DNA of 64,000 nucleotides, from NCBI GenBank assembly GCA_900142905.1, contig FSRV01000001.1, forward strand, positions 1,364,001 through 1,428,000, written 5' to 3'. The position numbers and the translations under genes were made by a program. Positions 7,609-16,140 of this stretch are shown in pieces. This DNA comes from Burkholderia sp. GAS332 (lineage in GTDB: Bacteria > Pseudomonadota > Gammaproteobacteria > Burkholderiales > Burkholderiaceae). A model generated the notes under the pieces. That model did no database searches and was not told the origin of the DNA. It saw only the letters and a list, made by a program, of their open reading frames with translations. How positions within the stretch are numbered: position 1 is the stretch's first letter; every line of letters starts with the position of its first letter.

Positions 7609-9978
7609 CTATATTCGCGGACATCCCGAAAGCTCAGCGCAGTCGTTAACGCAGTTCCAGAATTTGACTCCGAAATCGCCTGTCGGCAATGCCGAAAAAG
7701 AACACTTCTTCCGGCAGGCTGTTCTAACTGCCCCACAATCCGAATCGTCCTTGCATTTCACGAAGCCGGATGTTTGTGCTGCGGCGCTCGGGAAGACTTT
7801 TGCATAGAGCGCACTCCGTTGAGACAGGTTGGGAGTCAATACCGGAAACGGTAACTGATTCTGTGCTGCAACCTGAATTTCGACCGGATCGTCCTCAACG
7901 GGTTTGCCCGTCTGTGCGTTGAAATAAAGGTCGTGAAGGAACACCGACCACGCAAGGCGCGCTTGCATGAACCCACAATCCACACATACGGCGTTGATGC
8001 GAGGTCCAGGATCAGAATCGCCTGGTGTCAGCCGGGCAAGGATATTCGCTAAGGGACCGACGAGGTTAGCACCACTCTCGTAGTTATCAAGCCACTTGTC
8101 AATCTCGTCACTGCTTATGGACTCCGGGGGACTCATACCAGTCGGACCACCGTCATACCGTGCAACTGCGCCAGTTCGCGAGACGACGCGACCGTCACCT
8201 GAGTAGCCGTAATTCACTGACAGGTTCCGGTACTGACGACCATTAAGCTCGGTAGGAAATTCGAAGTACTTGAATTCGCTCACCCTTCCTCGCAGATCAT
8301 AGGTAACGAGAACTTCGCGGTTGTCCCCAGGCAGATAAGTCGCGCGGTGCGCTGCGTCGCGATTCGCTACGCCGAGAGTCCATGGCAACGTCCGGTTGGA
8401 TGCATTGCCGAGGTTGCCCGTTCGGTCGTAGCGGTACGACCAATCGGCGACCTTCTGCCCGTTTATGTACTTGAGCGCTGCGACCATGCGATTTGAAGCG
8501 TCGTATCGCGCGCCAATCGTCATTTGCCATCCTGACGACTTGGCATTGAACCCGCGTTCGCCGGTGGCATCATCCGTGCTGAGTTCACTGAATCCGGTGA
8601 CGTTTCCGTTTGCGTCGTACACGAATGCCTGCACCTTGTTAGGCATTGCGATCATTGACGGATGGAGACTATTGAGGTCCGCGTACTGCACGGATGTGAC
8701 GGTGACAGCGGACGCCGTGCGCACCGTCGCTGTAATGGGGCGGCCGGTATCGTCGTAGCTGTAGGTCGCATTGCGCCCTGAGGTCGAGGTGCCAAGTAAA
8801 TTGCCAGCCGCATCCCACGCAAATGCGCTTGTTAGCGAACCGCTGCTGCCCGTAGGGCGAACCTTTCCGCCGATAGTGGAAAACGAAAGAGTTCTCGCGC
8901 CATTCGTATTGGTCACCGTTGTGGTCCCGGTGCCATAGACGAACTGTACGTTATGCGTTGTATCAGGATGGCTGACCGCCGCCGCTCTCCCATTCGCATC
9001 GTATGTCCATGTCGCGATACGTGATCCCGTTTCGTCCACGATTCCTGTTATCGCGTTCTTAAATCGGGAGTCGCCATAGACATATTGGCGGACATTTCCA
9101 TCCGGCCAGATAACGGCAGTGAGATTGCTGTTCGTGTCGTACCGGTACTGTGTGATACCGCCGATAGGGTCAACCAACCGCGCAATCCGTCCCTTGTCGT
9201 CGTACTCAAGGCGAAGCGTCAAATCCGAGGTCGCATCGGTATTGGCGGCGTGCTGTTTGATGGTAGTAAGCCTTCCGGATGCGTCATAGCTGAGGATCCG
9301 GTCGAATCCCGTCTTGGTAGACTCAGACAGGAAAACACCTTGGGCGGAATATGACTCAGTAGTTTCGGTCAATAGGTCTTGGAGCATCCAACCCGTACCG
9401 TTCTGCACCAACGTTAGGCCGCTAAAGCTCTTCGTTCGCCATACGCCGTTCGTCCAGGTAAAACTCAGCGGCTCTCCGTTTGAACGATATGCCACGACGT
9501 TCCCATAACTGCCTGTCGCACCCGTGACATTCAACTGCCGTTGCCAATTGTGAAACCACATTGGCCCGACAACACTCGCACCGTTCAGGAACACGGTAGA
9601 TCGGTAGGTACGTGCGAACGTGACCGGCAGCTCATCGCCACTGACGAAGTCGTTTTCTGTCAATGTCACAACGCCGCTAGATGGATACACGGGATCGGCA
9701 ACAGGACAGGAGTCTTCTGGCTCCGAAGACCCTGCGGCGCACCACGCATCAATCAAATCAAGGTTATTTCGACATCCGTAGCTGCCCATGCCGCTTGGCG
9801 TATTGCTCGCAACGTCGAGACGGCACGATGGAGTTCCTGGCGTCGCGCCCGATTTTGAGTAAAGCTCCCAGCAGCCGTTATCCGCGTTTGCGCCGAACGC
9901 CATCATGAGTAGCGCGAACGCGGCCAGAAAACGGACCAGGCAGACCGCTGGCCCGTGCGACGAGTGGTTTCTGTTCAT
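7609..9978 (-). CDS. Secreted YD-repeat (Rhs-like) protein with cysteine-rich tail
   Basis: A 789-residue exported protein. It has a signal peptide (hydrophobic FLAAFALLMMAFG, cleavage near ANA-D at about residue 32) and a DUF6531-like opening (GVVTLTENDFVSGDELPVTF). Degenerate YD repeats follow, such as RYDTNSNLTAVIWPDG, WTYDANGRAAAV, FAWDAAGNLLG, YSYDDTGRP, FVYDANGNVTG and YRYDRTGNL, up to about residue 580. The canonical Rhs-core junction (PxxxxDPxG) that normally precedes the toxin domain is absent, and the protein is half the length of classical Rhs. The last 175 residues are unlike YD repeats and end in a tail with seven Cys in 45 residues, including two CX3C pairs 16 residues apart. 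AAGGGAG precedes the ATG. GC is visibly lower than in neighbouring genes, consistent with transfer. A toxin role is inference. Confidence 0.85.
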   Translation of the reverse strand: MNRNHSSHGPAVCLVRFLAAFALLMMAFGANADNGCWELYSKSGATPGTPSCRLDVASNTPSGMGSYGCRNNLDLIDAWCAAGSSEPEDSCPVADPVYPSSGVVTLTENDFVSGDELPVTFARTYRSTVFLNGASVVGPMWFHNWQRQLNVTGATGSYGNVVAYRSNGEPLSFTWTNGVWRTKSFSGLTLVQNGTGWMLQDLLTETTESYSAQGVFLSESTKTGFDRILSYDASGRLTTIKQHAANTDATSDLTLRLEYDDKGRIARLVDPIGGITQYRYDTNSNLTAVIWPDGNVRQYVYGDSRFKNAITGIVDETGSRIATWTYDANGRAAAVSHPDTTHNVQFVYGTGTTTVTNTNGARTLSFSTIGGKVRPTGSSGSLTSAFAWDAAGNLLGTSTSGRNATYSYDDTGRPITATVRTASAVTVTSVQYADLNSLHPSMIAMPNKVQAFVYDANGNVTGFSELSTDDATGERGFNAKSSGWQMTIGARYDASNRMVAALKYINGQKVADWSYRYDRTGNLGNASNRTLPWTLGVANRDAAHRATYLPGDNREVLVTYDLRGRVSEFKYFEFPTELNGRQYRNLSVNYGYSGDGRVVSRTGAVARYDGGPTGMSPPESISSDEIDKWLDNYESGANLVGPLANILARLTPGDSDPGPRINAVCVDCGFMQARLAWSVFLHDLYFNAQTGKPVEDDPVEIQVAAQNQLPFPVLTPNLSQRSALYAKVFPSAAAQTSGFVKCKDDSDCGAVRTACRKKCSFSALPTGDFGVKFWNCVNDCAELSGCPRI

Positions 9979-10619
9979 AGCGCTCCCTTTTGTAATTCAT
10001 CGTTGGAAATGCGTAATATTTCGAACACTGCAGCAGGGGGAGCGGCAAGCAGAATAGGAAAAGTCCGAAAATGCGCTGTCGCGCGACACATCTTCACAAA
10101 CCCGATGAAACTAGAAGCTTCAAAGTAGGACCGGTGCACAAACGCGCGAGTTGGAAATGGGCGTGGACGAAGCTGGAGCGTCGTAGCGGGTGGGCAAAAA
10201 ATGGCCCGCTGTCGGGCGAGCTTTGGAAGGTCATTCGCAATATGAGGGCCGTGCGAACGCTCTTTCGTTTTAGGCGTGATTTGCCATTACTTCACCCTCT
10301 CGATCCGGTAAAGACGCATGCCTTCGCCCGTGCCGGTATGGCGCAGCGCGTGCCACAGGCTTAACTCGAATTTGCGCTCAGGCTCACGCTCCGTTACTGG
10401 GGCCACGGCGCGCAGTAACGCGCGATGCGTTGACTCTCGTGCGCCCGACCTTCGCAGAAGCTCGCCGAGCTTAATGGTCGACCCGCTACGTGAGCCCAAG
10501 ACACGAGATCAGGAAAAGACCCAAACCCATCCCGCCCGGCGGCAACCCCCCGCCTGCTGTAGAATTTGACCCTCTCCCCGGCGTCGCGCAACGACGCCCC
10601 ATCCCGAAGGTCGTCGTCG
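9979..10619. other. Intergenic region with no supported gene
   Basis: About 640 bp between the divergent YD-repeat and TusA-family genes. Open frames of 70-97 codons exist on both strands but lack ribosome sites and recognisable motifs. The left third is lower in GC and belongs to the accessory island; the right end carries a TAGAAT -10-like box at 10560-10565, about 55 bp upstream of the TusA-family start. Confidence 0.5.
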
Positions 10620-10853
10620 ATGCAAATTCAGGTTCACAAGGAAGTCGATGCGCGTGGGCTGATGTGCCCGCTGCCCATTTTGCGCGCCAAGAAAGCGCTC
10701 GCCGACATGGCAAGCGGCCAGATTCTCAAGGTGCTAGCGACCGACCCGGGCTCACAGCGCGATTTCGCCGCATTTGCAAAGCAAACCGGCAACGAAATCG
10801 TCGAAAGCTCGGCGCATGACAAGGTTTTCACGTTCTTGATGAAGCGCCGCTAA
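10620..10853 (+). CDS. TusA-family sulfur carrier / sulfurtransferase
   Basis: A 77-residue cytoplasmic protein of the TusA/SirA family, which relays sulfur as a cysteine persulfide, classically from IscS towards 2-thiouridine formation in tRNA. The diagnostic DARGLMCPLPILRAKKAL motif is present, with the active Cys in CPxP at about residue 19. Length is normal. The frame is open 18 codons upstream, but the chosen ATG begins the conserved core and follows a plausible -10 box. It is a monocistronic unit ending in tandem repeats and a terminator. Genomes often carry several TusA paralogues, so the exact pathway is uncertain. Confidence 0.9.
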   Translation: MQIQVHKEVDARGLMCPLPILRAKKALADMASGQILKVLATDPGSQRDFAAFAKQTGNEIVESSAHDKVFTFLMKRR

Positions 10854-10916
10854 CCTGCGCGCGCCAAAGCCGGCGCGCTCAACCTCGCGACCCCCGAGCC
10901 GCGCGTCCCATGCCAA

Positions 10917-11044
10917 GCAGCTCCGAGGCGAAGCAGCTCCGAGGCGAAGCAGCTCCGAGGCGAAGCAGCTCCGAGGCGAAGCAGCTCCGAGGTGAAGCAG
11001 CTCCGAGGTGAAGCAGCTCCGAGGCGAACCAGCTCCGAGGCGAA
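10917..11044 (+). repeat. 16-bp tandem repeat array, 8 copies
   Basis: Eight consecutive copies of GCAGCTCCGAGGCGAA. Copies 5 and 6 have T for C at the thirteenth base, and copy 8 begins CC. A degenerate ninth unit follows. The unit is not a multiple of three, so the 79-codon frame on the minus strand that spans it repeats every 16 residues and is likely accidental. The near-identity suggests recent expansion by slippage. Confidence 0.95.
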
Positions 11045-11128
11045 CCAGCCCCAGGCTAAGCAGCCGCTAGCCAGCCGTCCGTAAGCCACGCGCCCCAGGC
11101 GGCCTTCCTAAGTCAGGCCCCAAAAACA

Positions 11129-11167
11129 AAAGGCGCTGTGCCCGCGAATGCGGGGCACAGCGCCTTT
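11129..11167. terminator. Terminator shared by the TusA-family gene and galU
   Basis: AAAGGCGCTGTGCCC pairs perfectly with GGGCACAGCGCCTTT across a 9-base spacer: a 15-bp stem that can end convergent transcripts from both sides. The T-tracts are short, so efficiency may be moderate. Confidence 0.8.
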
Positions 11168-11234
11168 CCTACGTCTGACTGATGCTACCGAGAGGCTAGC
11201 AGCGCAAAGCGGTTCTGCGCGGCTGTCCCGTTGC

Positions 11235-12116
11235 TCAGCCTTCCAGCACCGGCGAACGGGTACGCAGATATTCTTCGAAATCGGCTGCTACTTCCGGGTG
11301 ACGCAGAGCAAACTCGACCGTCGCCTTCAGATAACCCAGCTTGCTGCCGCAGTCGAAACGCGTACCGTGGTACTTGTACGCCAGCACCTGCTCATCGGCG
11401 AGCAGCGATTGAATCGCGTCCGTCAACTGCAATTCGCCGCCTGCGCCCGGCTTCAGCGCGCGCAGATGTTCGAAAATCCGCGGCTTCAGCACATAGCGGC
11501 CCACCACGCCGAGATTCGAGGGTGCGACTTCCGGCTCCGGCTTTTCGACGATGCCCGACATCTTGATGATCGAGTCTTCCCACTCCTTGCCGTCGACGAT
11601 ACCGTACGACTTCGTCTCCGAATGCGGGATTTCTTCGACGCCGATCACCGAGCTGTGATAGTGGTCGAACACCTCGATCATCTGCGTCATGACGGGCGGC
11701 GTGCCATACAGCAAGTCGTCCGCGAGGATGACGGCGAACGGGTTATCGCCCACCAGTTTTTCGGCGCACATCACCGCATGGCCGAGACCGAGCGCTTCCG
11801 GTTGACGCACGTAGAAGCAGTCGACATGGCTCGGCTTGATGCTGCGCACCAGTTCCAGCAGCTTTTGCTTGCCACGCGCCTCGAGTTCCGCCTCGATTTC
11901 GTATGACTTATCGAAATGGTCCTCGATCGCGCGCTTGCTCCGACCCGTGACAAAGATCATTTCGGTGATGCCCGCCGCCATTGCCTCTTCCACCGCGTAT
12001 TGAATCAGCGGCTTGTCGACGATCGGCAGCATCTCCTTCGGGCTTGCCTTTGTGGCAGGGAGGAACCGGGTGCCAAGACCTGCTACCGGAAATACTGCTT
12101 TTGTAACTTTTAGCAT
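11235..12116 (-). CDS. galU: UTP-glucose-1-phosphate uridylyltransferase
   Basis: A 293-residue enzyme that makes UDP-glucose from UTP and glucose-1-phosphate, feeding exopolysaccharide, LPS and osmoprotectant synthesis. The nucleotide-binding start AVFPVAGLGTRFLPATK, the KEMLPIVDKPLIQYAVEEA block and EKPEPEVAPSNLGVVGRYVL are those of bacterial GalU, and length is normal. The frame is open 16 codons further upstream, but the ATG before LKVTKAVFPVAG matches the family start. It follows valS on the same strand after 72 bp containing a strong hairpin, so it may be co-transcribed with valS. Confidence 0.97.
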   Translation of the reverse strand: MLKVTKAVFPVAGLGTRFLPATKASPKEMLPIVDKPLIQYAVEEAMAAGITEMIFVTGRSKRAIEDHFDKSYEIEAELEARGKQKLLELVRSIKPSHVDCFYVRQPEALGLGHAVMCAEKLVGDNPFAVILADDLLYGTPPVMTQMIEVFDHYHSSVIGVEEIPHSETKSYGIVDGKEWEDSIIKMSGIVEKPEPEVAPSNLGVVGRYVLKPRIFEHLRALKPGAGGELQLTDAIQSLLADEQVLAYKYHGTRFDCGSKLGYLKATVEFALRHPEVAADFEEYLRTRSPVLEG

Positions 12117-12151
12117 GTGATTACCCTGAATCCTCTGGTTTAGCTTTACTT

Positions 12152-12179
12152 CGTGTCCGCCCACAACGGGGCGGACACG
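12152..12179 (-). other. Strong hairpin between valS and galU
   Basis: CGTGTCCGCCC and GGGCGGACACG pair over 11 bp with a 6-base loop. On the minus strand no T-run follows, so it is not a classical terminator. It may protect the valS 3' end or reduce read-through into galU. Confidence 0.55.
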
Positions 12180-12188
12180 GGGCGTCGA

Positions 12189-15068
12189 TCAGGCTGGCAA
12201 ACGAGCCAATTGGGCTTTCAGCTTGCCGATAGTGGTTTCGAATTCTGCCCGCCTTTTCTGCTCCTGCTCAACGACTGCCGGCGGCGCCTTCGCAACAAAA
12301 CTTTCATTCTGCAATTTAGCATTGCACTTGGTGACTTCAGTGCTAAGCCGCACAATTTCCTTCGACAGCCGCTCACGCTCCACGGCGACGTCGATTTCCA
12401 CCTTCAACACGAGCTTGTCATTCCCTACGATAGCAATTGGCGCGCCATCTGCCTGCGCATCCAGGGTCGCCTCGTCGGCAATGATCTGCACTTCGGACAA
12501 ACGGGCCAAGGCCTGAGCGTACGGAGCGAAGGTGGCGAGGCGTTCCGCGTTGCCGGTAGCGAGCAACGGCACCTTGACCGCCGGCGACAAATTCATCTCG
12601 CCGCGCAGATTCCGGCACGCATCGATCACTGCTTTCAGGTCGGCCGCCCATTGCTCCGCGTCTTCATCGATCTTCGACGGCTCCGCAACGGGGTAGGGTT
12701 GCACCATGATGGACGCTTCGCCCTCGACTTTGCCTTCGGGGTAACGAGCCGCCAACGGTGCAACTTTTTGCCACAGCGCTTCGGTAATGAACGGAATCAC
12801 CGGATGCGCGAGGCGCAACACCGTCTCGAGCACGCGCAGCAGCGTGCGGCGCGTTGCGCGCTGCTGGTTCGGCTGACCCGTCTGGATCTGAACCTTGGCG
12901 AGTTCGAGATACCAGTCACAGTATTCGTCCCACACGAACTTGTATAGGGCGTTGGCCACATTGTCAAAACGATAGTCGGCGAAACCCTTGGCGATTTCCG
13001 CTTCCACGCGTTGCAGGCGCGAGACAATCCAGCGGTCGGCCGCGGAGAAATTCAGGTGGCCGTCCGGGCCGCATTCGCCGCATTGCTCCGGCTTGCCGAA
13101 ACCGCAATCATGGCCTTCGCAATTCATCAGAACAAAGCGGGTGGCATTCCACAGCTTGTTACAGAAGTTGCGATAGCCTTCGCAGCGCGCGAGGTCGAAG
13201 TTCACGTTGCGGCCGAGCGTGGCCATCGACGCCATCGTGAAGCGCAACGCGTCCGTGCCGAACGCGGGAATACCGTCCGGGAATTCCTTGCGGGTTTTCT
13301 TTTCGATCGACGCAGCCTGCTTCGGATTCATGAGGCCGGTGGTGCGCTTGGCAACCAGCGCGTCGAGGTCGATGCCGTCGACGATATCGATCGGGTCGAG
13401 CGTATTGCCCTTGCTCTTCGACATCTTCTGGCCTTCGGCGTCGCGCACGAGACCGTGCACGTAGACGGTGTCGAACGGCACCTTGCCGGTGAAGTGCGTG
13501 GTCATCATGACCATGCGCGCCACCCAGAAGAAGATGATGTCGAAGCCGGTAACCAGCACCGACGAGGGCATGAAATGCTTCAGTTCCGGCGTCTCGGCAG
13601 GCCAGCCGAGCGACGAGAACGGCACCAGCGCCGACGAGAACCACGTGTCGAGCACATCTTCGTCGCGCTTGAGCGGGCCCGTATAGCCGGCCTCGGCGGC
13701 CTTCTCGCGCGCGCCTTCTTCGGTCTTGGCGACGAAGATTTCACCGTTTTCGCCGTACCACGCCGGAATCTGATGGCCCCACCAGAGTTGGCGCGAGATA
13801 CACCAATCCTGGATGTTTTCGAGCCACTGGTAATAAGTGGTGGACCAGTTTTCCGGCACGAACTTGATTTCGCCGCTGCGAACCACGTCCAGCGCGGTTT
13901 CAGCGATCGACTTGCCCGGATTGAAGGTGCCTTCCGGCGCCGGCTTGCTCATTGCGACGAACCATTGGTCCGTCAGCATCGGCTCGATCACGACGCCCGT
14001 GCGGTCGCCGCGCGGCACCATCAGCTTGTGCGGCTTGACCGATTCGAGCGCGCCGAGATCTTCGAGATCGGCCACCACCTCTTTGCGGGCGGTGAAACGG
14101 TCGAGACCGCGGTATTTTTCCGGTGCGTTGTCGTTGATCTTCGCGTCGAGCGTGAGGATCTCGATCATTGGCAGCTTGTGGCGCAGGCCGACCTGATAGT
14201 CGTTGAAATCGTGCGCGGGCGTGACTTTGACCACGCCGGTGCCGAATTCGCGGTCGACGTAGTCGTCGGCGATGATCGGGACTTCGCGGCCGGAGAGCGG
14301 CAGCGTGACTGTTTTACCGATCAGGTGCGCATAGCGCTCGTCTTCCGGATGAACCATCACGGCGGTGTCGCCGAGCATGGTTTCCGGGCGCGTGGTGGCG
14401 ACCGTGAGATGGCCGGAGCCGTCCGTGAGCGGGTACTGGATGTGCCAGAGGTGGCCGTTTTCTTCTTCGCTGACCACTTCGAGGTCGGAGACGGCGGTGA
14501 GCAGGACCGGATCCCAGTTCACGAGGCGCTTGCCGCGGTAGATCAGGCCTTGTTCATACAGGCGTACGAACACGTCGCGCACGGCGGCCGACATTTTGTC
14601 GTCCATCGTGAAATATTCGCGCGACCAGTCGATCGACGCGCCCAGGCGGCGCACCTGATTCGTGATGGTCGAGCCGGATTGCTGCTTCCATTCCCAGACG
14701 CGTTCGGTGAATTTTTCGCGACCGAGGTCATGACGGGAGACGCCGGTGGCGTCCAGTTGGCGTTCGACGACGATTTGCGTGGCGATGCCTGCGTGGTCCG
14801 TGCCGGGCACCCAGAGGGTGTTTTCACCGAGCATGCGGTGATAGCGGGTGAGGCCGTCCATGATCGTCTGGTTGAACGCATGGCCCATGTGCAGGGTGCC
14901 CGTGACGTTCGGCGGCGGCAACTGGATCGAGAAGTCTTTTTTGTTCTCGTCGAAGCTGGGCGCCGCGTAGGCGCGCTTTTCCCATTCGGGGCCCCAGTGG
15001 GCTTCGATGGTGTGGGGCTCGAAGCTTTTGGCAAGCGTGGAGGTCGGGTCGCTCGGGGTCTCGCTCAT
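12189..15068 (-). CDS. valS: Valyl-tRNA synthetase
   Basis: A 959-residue class I synthetase that charges tRNA-Val. It has the HIGH-type motif in [14 protein letters not shown] (about residue 60), the KMSKS loop in [14 protein letters not shown] (about residue 565), a CP1 editing domain between them, an anticodon-binding region, and the C-terminal coiled-coil arm ([18 protein letters not shown]). The start is the ATG before SETPSD; a TTG eight codons upstream is also in frame but would put the coding start only about 11 bp from the -10 box at 15103-15108. No good Shine-Dalgarno is visible. Confidence 0.97.
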   Translation of the reverse strand: MSETPSDPTSTLAKSFEPHTIEAHWGPEWEKRAYAAPSFDENKKDFSIQLPPPNVTGTLHMGHAFNQTIMDGLTRYHRMLGENTLWVPGTDHAGIATQIVVERQLDATGVSRHDLGREKFTERVWEWKQQSGSTITNQVRRLGASIDWSREYFTMDDKMSAAVRDVFVRLYEQGLIYRGKRLVNWDPVLLTAVSDLEVVSEEENGHLWHIQYPLTDGSGHLTVATTRPETMLGDTAVMVHPEDERYAHLIGKTVTLPLSGREVPIIADDYVDREFGTGVVKVTPAHDFNDYQVGLRHKLPMIEILTLDAKINDNAPEKYRGLDRFTARKEVVADLEDLGALESVKPHKLMVPRGDRTGVVIEPMLTDQWFVAMSKPAPEGTFNPGKSIAETALDVVRSGEIKFVPENWSTTYYQWLENIQDWCISRQLWWGHQIPAWYGENGEIFVAKTEEGAREKAAEAGYTGPLKRDEDVLDTWFSSALVPFSSLGWPAETPELKHFMPSSVLVTGFDIIFFWVARMVMMTTHFTGKVPFDTVYVHGLVRDAEGQKMSKSKGNTLDPIDIVDGIDLDALVAKRTTGLMNPKQAASIEKKTRKEFPDGIPAFGTDALRFTMASMATLGRNVNFDLARCEGYRNFCNKLWNATRFVLMNCEGHDCGFGKPEQCGECGPDGHLNFSAADRWIVSRLQRVEAEIAKGFADYRFDNVANALYKFVWDEYCDWYLELAKVQIQTGQPNQQRATRRTLLRVLETVLRLAHPVIPFITEALWQKVAPLAARYPEGKVEGEASIMVQPYPVAEPSKIDEDAEQWAADLKAVIDACRNLRGEMNLSPAVKVPLLATGNAERLATFAPYAQALARLSEVQIIADEATLDAQADGAPIAIVGNDKLVLKVEIDVAVERERLSKEIVRLSTEVTKCNAKLQNESFVAKAPPAVVEQEQKRRAEFETTIGKLKAQLARLPA

Positions 15069-15102
15069 TTGTCGGTCTGCTGGTGAATGCAAGGAATATT
15101 CG

Positions 15103-15108
15103 ATTATA
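15103..15108 (-). promoter_or_regulatory. TATAAT -10 box for valS
   Basis: A perfect TATAAT on the minus strand, 34 bp upstream of the valS ATG, gives a short 5' leader. No recognisable -35 lies at the right distance in the G-rich sequence behind it. Confidence 0.45.
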
Positions 15109-15167
15109 AGGGGCGAGGAGGGTGGGGGCCTGCTCGGCGGTTTTTGGTAGTGCTTTCCTTGATATGT

Positions 15168-15510
15168 TTGCCTGCGCGGCGCTTTTTGTCTGTGTGCCTG
15201 CGGGGTTGGCCTTTCCTTGCATTGTTATCGGTCTATTAGCGTTGCCCCTGTGCGGGGCGGCACTTACTTTCTTTGCCGCCGCAAAGAAAGATAAGCAAAG
15301 AAAGCGGCTAGAAGCCCCTGCTAAGCGGGTCCCCCGCGCAGCCACGGTAGTGGTGCATCTGGAATCCGTGCCCTCGCACCTTCGGCGGTAGTGACAAAGC
15401 GCTCATCAGCTCCCACTCCGCACGGCGTGCGTCGCGGATGGGTCTGCCAGGGAAACCAGGGGCTTCGGTTAGGCGCGGTGGGGGCATCGGCTTCGACTCG
15501 GCGAGGGACC
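15168..15510 (+). repeat. Interspersed repeat, copy A
   Basis: A long repeat shared with 15716-16010 (opposite orientation) and 24980-26715 (opposite orientation, split by an IS). It contains GCCCCTGTGCGGGGC, a 10-bp hairpin CTTTCTTTGC-CGCC-GCAAAGAAAG (15267-15290), a GCGGGTCCCCCGC segment and blocks shared with copy B. The short frames it contains (with FFAAAKK in translation) look like products of the repeat, not genes. Confidence 0.85.
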
Positions 15511-15715
15511 CCCGCACTCATGCGTGAACCCTTACTTCGAATGAAATGTCGGTTGTGGCCGCCGCAACCGCAACCGCAGCTTTTGCCGTATCCCCGGGCC
15601 TCGGCCCCAACCCCAGTTGCGGTGGCGGGTGTGTTTGCGGTGGCGATGTAACGGCGAGTCGCGGTGCTTAGAGAAATCCGAACGTCAAACTATTGCGGGC
15701 GGTTTTATGAATTGC

Positions 15716-16010
15716 GCTTCGGCGCGCGCAGCGCCGCCGGAAGTATGACTGCCTTGTCACTTGCGCTGAATGTGCGAGAGCACAGATTCCAGATGCACCA
15801 CTACCGTAACTGTGCGGGGGACCCGCTTAGCAGGGGGGGCTAGCCGCTTTCTTTGCTTATCTTTCTTTGCGGCGGCAAAGAAAGTAAGTGCCGCCCCGCA
15901 CAGGGGCAACGCTAATAGACCACTAACAAATCAAGGAAAGGCCAACGCCGTAGGCACACAGACCAAGGAAAGGCCACCGCCGCAGGCACACAGAAACGAA
16001 GCGCCGAGCA
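15716..16010 (-). repeat. Interspersed repeat, copy C (inverted, internally deleted)
   Basis: Runs in reverse orientation to copy A, about 200 bp away. It carries ATTCCAGATGCACCACTACC, the GCGGGGGACCCGCTTAGCAG block, the CTTTCTTTGCGGCGGCAAAG hairpin and GGCAACGCTAATAGACC. Compared with the copy at 24980, it lacks the middle block of about 90 bp. With copy A it forms a large inverted pair between valS and uvrD. The DNA between the two copies and up to the uvrD promoter holds no supported gene. Confidence 0.8.
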
Positions 16011-16057
16011 GGCAAAAACCCCAGCCAAACCCCGTCGCCGGAGGCCGACAACCAGAA

Positions 16058-16111
16058 ACCCCCGCAGGCAAAAACCCCCAAAAAAACCCCAGCCCCGGAG
16101 GGGCATATAAT
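16058..16111 (+). promoter_or_regulatory. uvrD upstream region: TATAAT box with C-runs (G-runs on minus strand)
   Basis: A perfect TATAAT at 16106-16111 lies 29 bp before the uvrD ATG. Just upstream are four C-runs of 4-5 bases (16059-16063, 16075-16079, 16087-16090, 16093-16096) separated by A-rich spacers, giving quadruplex-like spacing of G-runs on the other strand. No -35 is recognisable. Confidence 0.45.
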
Positions 16112-16140
16112 GTCGGACGCACTTGCCGTCCTCCCAAAAA

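Noticed and set aside
10287..10499. A 70-codon ORF upstream of the TusA-family gene, minus strand
   Set aside because: TTG start without ribosome site and no recognisable motif; possibly a gene remnant but not supportable.
10917..11044. Possible CRISPR array
   Set aside because: The 16-bp units are directly contiguous with no spacers and no cas genes are near.
13011..15086. A 691-codon open frame antisense to valS
   Set aside because: High GC with GC-ending codons keeps the antisense frame open; the translation is rich in His, Arg, Asp and Val with no known motif.
15122..15391. Short frames with the FFAAAKK motif inside the repeat copies
   Set aside because: The same motif appears in both orientations wherever the hairpin CTTTCTTTGC occurs, so it reflects the repeat's DNA sequence and not selection on protein.
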